Shown here: piece after piece, positions 1 through 8,600 of the stretch
Layout of the letters: each line of letters opens with the position of its first letter
How positions within the stretch are numbered: position 1 is the first letter of the stretch
Source of the DNA: Perkinsus olseni
Taxonomy: Eukaryota > Perkinsozoa > Perkinsida
Assembly: GCA_013115125.1 (NCBI GenBank)
Contig: JABANN010000241.1
Location: forward strand, 1-48,323
Direction of reading: 5' to 3'
DNA: 48,323 nucleotides
Translations under genes and position numbers: made by a program
Notes under the pieces: model-generated
What the model saw: only the letters and a program-made list of their open reading frames with translations
The model's database searches: none
Told to the model about the DNA's origin: nothing

Positions 1-255
1 GGTACCAGTTAGACGGGTTCCTGTCCCGTGACCGAGGCCTTAGGTGGGGACCTAAGTGCCTCAGGTCCTCTCCTCACCACCCAGTCGACTAAGTTTGGAA
101 ATGTATAGGAAGGGGTTACACGTGGGGATCACTGGAGCCAGAGTTGACACGACAAATACCCGCGGGAATATCTCGGCCGAATAAAATCATCACGATGCCA
201 AGCAATAGAAAAGATAGTCGGGAAAATCGATTAACAGTTGACTTACGTCGCTCCC

Positions 256-2868
256 GCCAAGGCACCGGCGAGGCATCCGTTGGCTCGAGTGTCGCCGCCG
301 CAGCTGATGGCCCAGCTCAGAATCAGATGCATCTCTAGAAATACAGTCGGTGAGAATTGAACCCGGGACCTTTCCATGAAACGACAACACTCTTACCGTT
401 TTGACCAAGCGTTGGGCTGGCGTTAGCGGTCTCTTCATAGAACTCTTGAGCAAGATCAATCCTATTGCTTGCGTTGAGGATGTTAGGAGAGAACGTAGAC
501 GGATCCAAAGACACTCCGCCCATTTCAGTAGTCCTGAAGAATCCATCTCATAATTTCGTGGCGCGCGAGAACCAATTCACCGACGCTCTTCACCACAATT
601 CGACACCATAAATACAGTAATTGTGTTCAAGAGTATGGACGCTCATCTTGCTATCTTGCTCTCTCTCTTATTTTCTCAACTCGCTGTCATAGCCAATTTC
701 TACCATCTCAAGTAGTATACACCCTTCGTCAAAGTCCACAGTATTTTGCGTTCTACAAGTACATCTCAGCGTCCCCCCTCTCTCGAGACAATTGCCTGGC
801 TCAATCGAAGATCTCGCTCGCCCGAAAATTCCGAAAGATATGCCACAATTTTCATCAGCACCCGAGACAGGTTACCCGACAACACATCAGAGAGGGGAAT
901 CTTACTCGTCTTTGCCGTGAACCTCTTCCCCAACCTCAGCTTGCTTAATGGAGAAGGCGACCACTGGCAGGGTCGTGCTGGCCATGGCGCTTTGACCGAT
1001 CTACAGAGAAAAAATGTCGCGCGCCACGAAATTATTGTGGACCTACCCTGGCGGCTAGTCGCTTCTGTTCGTTCATAGAAATCTCATCGTAGTTTGCAGG
1101 AGTCGCCAACTGGAGGGCAGATGCCGTGCTGAGAGGAAAGATACTCAATAGGTCGAAGAGAGGTTGTGACGGAAGGAAAGATACTCAATAGGTCGAAGCG
1201 AGGTTGTGACGAGAGGAAAGATACTCAATAGGTCCAAGCGAGGTTGCAACGAAAGAAAAGATACTCAATAGATCGAAGCGAGGTTGTAACGAGGGGAAAG
1301 ATACTCGATATGTCGAACCGAGGTTGTGACGAGAGGAAAGATACTCAACAGGTCGAACCGAGGTTGTGACGAGAGGAAAGATACTCAATAGGTTGAAGCG
1401 AGGTTGTGACGAGGGGAAAAATACTCAATAAGTTGAAGCGAGATAAATAAAAATAAAAAGATATTCGATACCCACCCTCCCTTACGCAATATCCTTGATC
1501 CCAGTCGGATCGAATACTCCGCTTCTCAATGCGCCCCTCGCAGAATCTGTCAACATCTTCGCCTTCCCCTTCGCAACCTCATGAACAGGTACGGCGTCCG
1601 CCAACTGAACAGACAACAGCGTCGCGCTCGCAACGCTCGAAAAAAATATCTTCATCTCATTCACGCACAATTCGGAAAAGAGAAAATTTACATGAAAAAA
1701 CGAAGTGAACGTTTCTCGGTCGTCGGACAAAGCTGCGCCAGTGACGTGAAGAGCGCTCGAAAAAAACAATTTCCATACCACAATTTTCTCGCAAGGGACG
1801 GGGGAAAGAACAGGAAGCGGGTCCTCTCCACTAACAAGTGGCTTCGCGAAAAAAGTCAGTTTAGAATATTTTTTTCAAGCAGAAAATGCACAAAAAACCT
1901 AATGTGTCAAACTGCGCACAGCGAAGATTCTACCTACCATCTGAAAGATTCTCTCATACTCGCTATCCGGGAATAGCGCAGCTGGCAAACTCCTGATCAT
2001 CACGGTATTACCGCGAAGGGTGCTGGACTTGGGAGCCTCGCCAGAAAGGACCTGGGCCGAAATCGATCGCGCGATCGATTATGGTATCATATTACCGAGC
2101 TCAAACCAGCTCCCCATTTCAAGTGATTCATGTCGGGGTCGTTTATCAAATCTACAAAAGTCCGTCGAAGAGTCGCGCTATCTCCTCCATCGAGCGCGTT
2201 CTTGGTCGCTTCTAGCATCTAAGGTCGACCCATGCAAGATACAAAAAAGGTTGACCCTATTACCATATAGCCGTTGCACGAGAGCCTGAACAACCATTTA
2301 CCCGGCGAGAGCTTCGCCAGCGACGGCGCCAGAGCTCGGTAGGAAATCGATTCGGCCACTTCAACCATCGGTAGCGCATCAACCCCAACATCATTGAACC
2401 TATTCCGTGACAGTCACGAGTCAACCTCAAGATACGCGAGTAATCACATCAGTAGTTGTACTCATTTGAAAAAGATAGAAAATTTTCCGGAAAATGGGGA
2501 GCGAACCTTAACAAGGACGCAAGTGCGCTCTCCGCATCATTTACTCCGAAAAAGAGATGAATCCAGCATCCCGAAATCACCTCAAAAAACCCCAGTATAT
2601 TCATACTCTCTACAGTCTAAAAATTACGCTTCAACATGCAAAGGGTCAAAGCTCTTTGAAAAATATAAAATAGATTTCCGCGCTTCCCCGACACGGTCGA
2701 ATGGTATCTTCGGGTCGAGCTTGTAAGATACAAGATAGGTCAAGATACTCACCTCGTGCCAAAACAATCTCCAATGATGCCGCCCAGAAGCATCCCTCTA
2801 ATCCTTGACTGCAGCACGCTCAAGTTAGCACTCATAAGAGGAAGGCTCTTGCCAACTGCCGACGACAT
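256..2868 (-). CDS. ADP-ribosylglycohydrolase-like protein, multi-exon, 3' end unresolved
   Basis: ADP-ribosylglycohydrolases remove ADP-ribose from proteins or nucleic acids using a binuclear metal site. The first exon (2868-2753) begins at an ATG and contains SRIRGMLLGGIIGDCFGT, the usual N-terminal helix of the family, followed by a GTGAGTATC donor. A later exon (about 2400-2302) reads DALPMVEVAESI, in the place where the family has its TDDT.M..A.AESL segment, although a clear TDDT is not visible. The exon ending at 1938 has GNTVMIRSLPAALFPDSEY, matching the family's GNG..MR.LP.AL. An exon ending about 1482 has ATLLSVQLADAVPVHEVAKG, resembling the helix after the TH.DP motif. Open exons at 1109-1047, about 533-409 and 336-256 probably continue the transcript, but I could not fix their phases or find the final GGDTDT motif. 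Family assignment is fairly sure; the gene model is not. Confidence 0.6.
552..1033. mobile_element. Module A element with terminal inverted repeats, filling one intron
   Basis: TAATTTCGTGGCGCGCGA at 551-568 is mirrored by its reverse complement at 1016-1034. Both copies sit just inside one minus-strand intron: a GTAGGTCC donor follows the exon end at 1047, and a TTCTTCAG acceptor precedes the exon starting at 533. The inverted ends would bring the two splice sites together in the RNA. I recognise no transposase inside. This is a non-autonomous TIR element or introner. Confidence 0.65.
1131..1444. repeat. 40-bp tandem repeat, about 7.75 copies
   Basis: The unit begins GAGAGGAAAGATACTCAATA and has a 40-bp period with a few substitutions per copy. 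It lies in a minus-strand intron between the exon ending about 1482 and the exon 1109-1047. On the minus strand each copy carries GTATCTTTCC, a match to the GTATCTT donor used elsewhere in this block. Confidence 0.9.
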
Positions 2869-3154
2869 CCGGAAAATAGTAGGAAAAACAGATGAGGAAC
2901 TGCAGCAATGTACATTGAGGAAATGCAAGATGCGCCAAGAATGCAAGATCCCAACTCAAGTCCTGGTTGACGTAAGCTCTACTTCGTAGAGAGACCGATA
3001 TATGATTGTTAGAGCAACAGCACTATTTGGTGGAACAAACAGTCACTTCGTGGTGTTATCAGGAACTGGAAACATATATCTGACACGCGAACCGTAGAGC
3101 ACTGCGCCTTCCACGCCAAGACCCTCGGTTCTATCCCCACACCCTGCATTTTTA

Positions 3155-3784
3155 TTACAGCAGCCGCCTCTCGGCGTCTTCTTCGTCCTCATCTCCTTCC
3201 TCGAGAACTTCCATGCGGCCTTCTGGATACTCATCGAACAGCAAATCGAACATGTACTGATCTTCGAGCATCGACCCACGGTATTCGTAAACCTGAGGCG
3301 TATCTTCGAGTATCCAACCTCATTGCGAAAAACCAGCATCGAGCTAGGATACTCATATACGTGAGGCGTATCTTCGAGTATCTAACCTCAATGCGAAGAA
3401 CCAGCATCGAGCTATGATACTCATACACGTGAGGCGTATCTTCGAGTATCCAACCTCAATGCGAGTAACCGCCATCGAGCCAAGATATTCGTACACGTGA
3501 GGCGTATCTTCGAGTATCCAAGACCGACTCGAGACCGATAGCAGCGAGAAGCGATACGCATGATGAACACTCAGAAGCCTGTCCTCCTGTTTTCAAGAAG
3601 GCTTTTTTCGTTCGTTTTTTTGCTTCTTTCCGTATCCGAGGTGGACCCACGAAAAACAGAAAGAGGAGAATATCTTTCGAATTATTTCAACAGTACCCTC
3701 CCAAGTAGGTGGTATCCTATTCTGCAATAAGCACGCATGCACATAAGATACGCCAGAGGAAGCAAAATCCCTCAACCGCCTCAC
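3155..3784 (-). CDS. Small unidentified protein with acidic C-terminus
   Basis: I do not recognise the family. An ATG at 3784 opens MRRLRDFASSG. A 30-nt stretch (3751-3722) starting GTATCTT and ending TTGCAG may be an ultra-short intron, but it has no stop and a multiple-of-three length, so it could also be translated. The next segment reads NRIPPTWEGTVEIIRKIFSS. The C-terminal exon, after an intron made of 68-bp repeats, reads MFDLLFDEYPEGRMEV and then a Glu/Asp-rich stretch ending ERRLL and TAA at 3155. The gene lies between the methyltransferase stop (3831) and the glycohydrolase start (2868) on the same strand. Exon joins in the middle are uncertain. Confidence 0.45.
3269..3525. repeat. 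68-bp tandem repeat, about 3.7 copies
   Basis: Copies begin at 3269, 3337, 3405 and 3473 (partial). Each carries GAGGCGTATCTTCGAGTATC and a CATCGAGC start. The array lies in the last intron of the small minus-strand gene. Like the 40-bp array it repeats GTATCTT-type, donor-like sequence. Confidence 0.88.
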
Positions 3785-3830
3785 ACTTCCTCATAGACCA
3801 AGCGCGTCATTTTCGGCCCCAACCAACTCC

Positions 3831-5599
3831 TCAGTCACGCGAACGAAGAGAAGTACGAAATAACGCTCCCTGAAGAGGTGTCACTGCGCCACGAAATTGC
3901 CCTTCTCCTATTACAATGAGGACCTTCCCGCCAGGCTTCACTGTCTTTCTTATAGTCTGCATGAGGGCTTCATAGACATCTTCCCCCTGTTTATAGAGTA
4001 CCTATTAAAACGGCAAAGGCGCTACTGGGACAAATACGATGTGTCCCTCCGCGCAGCGATTTATGCTACAATCACTATATCAATAGAATAAAAAGGACTT
4101 CCCTATGAAGTTAATTTATGCTACAATCACTATATCAATAGAATAGAAAGGACTTCCCTATGAAGTTAATTTATGCTACAATCACTAGTTCAATAGAATG
4201 AAAAGGAAAGCGACGCCTGAGAACTAACGCCCATGAATTTCTCACTACTGGCTTGATTCAGCGCAATCTATTATGTTCGTAAAACTAACAGTGCCCGTTC
4301 TTTCCCGCGCGCCACAAAATTGCTCCCATAACTGACACTAATTAGCCTCAAGATATTACCTCACAGCACAATACAACATCATACTGCTTTCGAGGAAGCT
4401 CATCAACAGCCGCCATATCCCCCCAAGGACAGGCATGCACCTGTGAAAACACCATCACATCGACAAAATCTTGCTATCTTGCCCTCACTTGAACTTCCTC
4501 AACGCTCTCAAGGCCATTACAACGGCAGCTTTCTCGTAGCCGCTTAAGTCCTTCCGGCAGGTCGGTCAGAGTTACCGACTTTGCCCCCATCATGTAGCTT
4601 GCGATGCCTCCGAACCCCGTGCCTAGACGATGCATTTAGCGCGCGCCCTAGTAATCGATTTGGCGATACTGTACTACCACTCCCGAGCTCCAACACGTCC
4701 TTTCCGTGGACGATTTCCGGGCGCAGTGACAGATAGTCCGCAAAACACCGCGCTGCCGGCCAGAGCATCCAACCTAAGATGGGATCATAGAGGTCAACCT
4801 GACCCGGAAGATACTCTTAGGTCCGCACGAACACACTCGACCTTATTCGTATCTTGCCACGGACAATGACAAGATATCCTCAACAAACCTAGTAGAATTG
4901 CAGGCTGGTTCCACATAGCTTCTACACGAGATAGGCCCACAGGTCAGACCCAAAAATTTTGTGATTTATCCGAAATTTCCGTAAAATTTTTCGATGCGAA
5001 CAAATCACCGAAGTCCCCGAACACTACCAGTCGGATCTCTGTCGTCGTTCGAGATCTCCTGCGGTATGATGACGCTGAATTCTGACAAACGGAAAATATT
5101 AAAAGCAAATCTACATCGCTTCGCTCCGCTCAATTTCCCAGAATTATCACTTTTTCCATCAGATTCTCCATCGTAGGTTCTGAAGCCGTTGGCTCTTACT
5201 GGACCGTCATCGTGGAGACCGGCAAATGACATAACAGGATCAACTACAAGTATCTTTAGGTTGCGTCCGTTACCATCTCCAACTACAAGATACTTCCATC
5301 AGATTCCGCTCAGTAGTCACAGAACATCCTTCTGGTCGCAAGGAAGTTTCTAGGGTGCTGAATTTCCGAGGAGCCGACAATGCCGTCGGGTTCAGTACCA
5401 TAAAAACCCCTACACAAGCTGCGTCGGAACTTAACGCGACTGATGCCATTAGCCTAGGACGGGCACCTGTGACATACGTTCGCCTACCATACGACTCGGT
5501 CACAATCCTTAATCGGAATTTGTTCTCTTCTAGTACCGCACCTTCCCCTCCTCCCAACTCGAGACTATTCAGAAGGACAACAGTAAGGGTAATATACAT
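3831..5599 (-). CDS. METTL21-type (Methyltransf_16) protein lysine methyltransferase
   Basis: This family transfers methyl from S-adenosylmethionine to lysines of chaperones, elongation factors and similar proteins. Supported exons are 5599-5294 (N-terminal, weakly conserved), 4773-4678, 4622-4489, 4440-4360 and from 4001. The 4773 exon reads GWMLWPAARCFADYL and then VLELGSG, and the SAM-binding motif is completed across the intron as VLELGSGTGFGGIA. TLTDLPEGLKRLRESCRCNG (acidic loop plus following helix), WGDM and YDVVLCCEVLY (post-I motifs) follow in family order, then KTVKPGGKVLI. All these joins keep phase. The intron 4677-4623 is a B-module intron. The last intron may be 48 nt with an A-like module, ending the protein near GALFRTSLRSRD at 3831. 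The true start could be a Met downstream of 5599. Substrate unknown. Confidence 0.85.
4060..4205. repeat. 55-bp tandem repeat, about 2.6 copies
   Basis: Units starting TTTATGCTACAATCACTATA begin near 4060, 4115 and 4170 (partial). They sit in the 358-nt methyltransferase intron (4002-4359), which also holds a module A copy at 4305-4322. Confidence 0.88.
4623..4677 (-). mobile_element. 55-nt intron made of module B
   Basis: The intron interrupts VLELGS|GTGFGG of the methyltransferase, so its limits are fixed by the conserved SAM motif. It starts GTAGTACAG, ends TCGTCTAG, and its core is the reverse complement of the B module (AGCGCGCGCCC, then TAATCGATTT). The same unit is found inside introns of the coiled-coil gene (6175-6225), the KH gene (37875-37946) and MCMBP (43943-44012). 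Confidence 0.8.
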
Positions 5600-5617
5600 G
5601 TTGAACAGCGTCTTCAG

Positions 5618-8600
5618 TCAATTAGTATGAACAAATCCAACGCCTCGAATATACCGACCAACCTAGAAAATGGATCACGAGGGGATTGAACCCGCGACCT
5701 CTCCTACCGGAGTCGCAACTGCGGCCCCGGCAGGCTGTATCAGCTCCCGAGTTCTTCCTCCTCCTGACGGCGGCGTCCGAAAAACTCGAGACCGCGACCT
5801 CGATCGACCTAATAACCCAACTGTCAGCAAAAATCGGGTAATTTCGTGGCGCGCGGGAAATAGTGAGAGTACAATTTGAGTGCAAACGAACCCAAATTCC
5901 CAACGAGGCCGAAGAAACTTCGGATGCCGAAATTTGTCGCGCGCCGCGAAATTAGACGACCGTACATTATAAGATCCTCACCTGCGCTAGAGCTTCTAAT
6001 GCGTGAGCTAGATGCCGATGCCGCTCGCTCTATGACGCTCCTTGCATGCTTGAGATACCTACCCGGAGGTCCCCGGTTCGAACCCACCCAACGACATTTC
6101 CCCTACCGATCGATCTGCGACTCCTCGCCTTCCACGCTAGGGATATTGATGACCGTTTCAGTTTCACCACTAGCCTGAAAAACCTATGCCAGAAGCGCGC
6201 GCCCGCGTGATCGATTTAAACTCACTCCTAAGGTTGTGAAATGACGAGGTTCGTAACCTCCACCTGTACGGACCATGTAGGTTAAATTAGACAGATGTTC
6301 CGCATCGTGTGGTACCGAACCTGCTTAAATTCTGCACGCTCACACCAACCAAAGATACTCCCACCTTCGCCAACAAATCGATCAATCAGCTCCTGCGTGA
6401 ACTCCGCCAATTTCGCTAGCGTATCTTTCATCCTCTCCACCACTTCCTTCTGTTCACCCAGCGAGGACTCTGTCGAAGCGCAGCTAAACAGAAAAATATG
6501 GTCTAGCGGAGCGAAGCGCAACACGTGAAATCACAAGCTGTCAGCGTTTAAAAATTCAACCTGCTTCGCTCCGCTAGAGCCACGGGGAGAAATCGCTACA
6601 ACTGCTGAACTCTCCAAAACCTTTCACCTGTACGAAGTTCAAAATCGATCCGATTCATTAGACCGCAAACACCATAAAAGCACCCGCCGCGATTCGAACC
6701 TCCGCCCTTCAGCATCACAGCCCAACCGCATTACCACTGCTCCAACTTGCGACTCTTCTCCTCAGCCTCTCTTAACTGTGCCGTCAGCAACTCAACCTTC
6801 CCCCCAATGGATGCATCTAATAACGAACATACCGACCATATCTGTAATGATGATTCCCAGGTTCCCTCCCCCTTCCCATTACCGAGTTGTTTGGAATGGT
6901 TCTGTGTCTCCAACACCGCCGCGTCCATCTCAGACCTGTCCGCCTTGGCCGACTCCAACTGCTGATACAATTTATGTAATTCGAGAGCATCTAAAGTACA
7001 TTCATGCACATTATAGGTCAACCTCGGATACCCCAGGACACCCCGAGCATACTCCTAAACTATGCAGAAGGAAGTGCACCCGTCGGAGTCAACCAAACGG
7101 AAAGCGACTTCACCCGAAATCTGCCAGCATCAACCTTGGATTCCCAAAGATACGCCGACTCACCGCGAGTACACTGGAGAACCATCTCCTTAGTCGCATA
7201 TTCCCTCGGCAACGCCACTTCCTTAACCTCCCGCACCGCTGCAAACGCAGCCTCTATTCCTTCACGCAACTACACAGAAAGCAATCACGTCACTTGCAAT
7301 CTTGCATTTCCTCAACGCTCACCTCGATCAATCTCCCCTCAATCATCTCCCTCGGACTGCTAGCTCTGCTACTACTGCTCCTGCTCGAAACGTTCGCCAC
7401 CACCCCTTCTCCGCCGGGAGGCTCAGCCGCTGCGGGTGGGAGGGTATCCATGTGACGGATCCACTCTTCGACCTCTTCTATGCGAGCTTCTAATGGTTGA
7501 AGCGTATCTTAGGAAAGTCAATCAACAAAACTTGCAATCTTGCTATTCCTCAACGCGCGTGTACCCGTCACTGACATCCCATCTAAGACCGCTCGATCAA
7601 CAAAGCACTCGCTCCTGCTAATCTTTTGATACAATAAGCTGCTCGGAGAGTAATAAAATATACAAATACATGTGAAACGGTTGATCGATTTGGATACCCT
7701 ATATATATAACACTCTCTCGACTATTACCATTAGTCCTCCGTTCAAGCTCCTCTGGCCCAATTTTCATTTTCATCTCTTCCGCCGTTGACTCCCTCAAAA
7801 TTGCTATGTCCTTATTAATCAAATTTTCAACTTCCTGCTTCGCTCCGCTAACCTAACGCCCAAGCAAGGTCATGCTGGCAACATACACGCATCAAAGATA
7901 CTTCCGCTTCGACCATGGTAAGACAGAAAATTCGATCACAGAAATACACACCTCTACTAAACACATACTCGCGAATTTCATCGACGCGAAGCGTATCCAA
8001 GGTCGACCCTGGCGCATGACGGGTTCACTCGGATCACATTCGCTTGTAACTAAGATTTCAAGTTTCCATCACCTCAGCGGTATTCACCCTACGTCAGCAG
8101 TTCACCATATCTTTTGTTCTGCAACTACATCTCAGCGTCCCCGCATTAGTTGCAACAATAAGGCCCAGCAAGTATCTTTAAGTCGACTCACGACCTTCAC
8201 ACCTTTTAGTATTTTATCACTAGTACTACCTCATGTACACGATGTCTACAATCATTCAGATGTGAGCAGAATCAATGACGAAGAAAATGATAATGCATAT
8301 CTTCCACGCCCGTGACTGACGTGCTTCGACCTCTATATATCATGCAAGCAACTACCTCGGATTCCATTCCCTCCCGTAACCCCTCAAACTCCGCTTTCCG
8401 TCGCCATCGCGACAAAGCAGCTCGCTGATGATCATGAAAAATCTACAGCAGAAACGCCTTACAATTTCGTGGCGCGCGACATTTTCCTATACCACACCTT
8501 TCCCAACTTCCTCATAGCTGCCCTTCTGCGCATCGCCTCCCACTGGGTTTGAAACCAGAGAGAAAAGACGTGATGTTGCAGCCGACGCTGATGGAACTCG

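Noticed and set aside
1185-1388. Minus-strand frame with repeated PVEYLSS-like words
   Set aside because: It is the translation of the 40-bp tandem array.
1131-1444. Possible CRISPR-like array (40-bp period)
   Set aside because: The whole unit repeats without variable spacers, it lies in a eukaryotic intron, and no cas-like gene is present.
6778-7455. 225-residue plus-strand frame
   Set aside because: It is the antisense of supported coiled-coil exons and their introns and has proline-rich, shadow-type composition.
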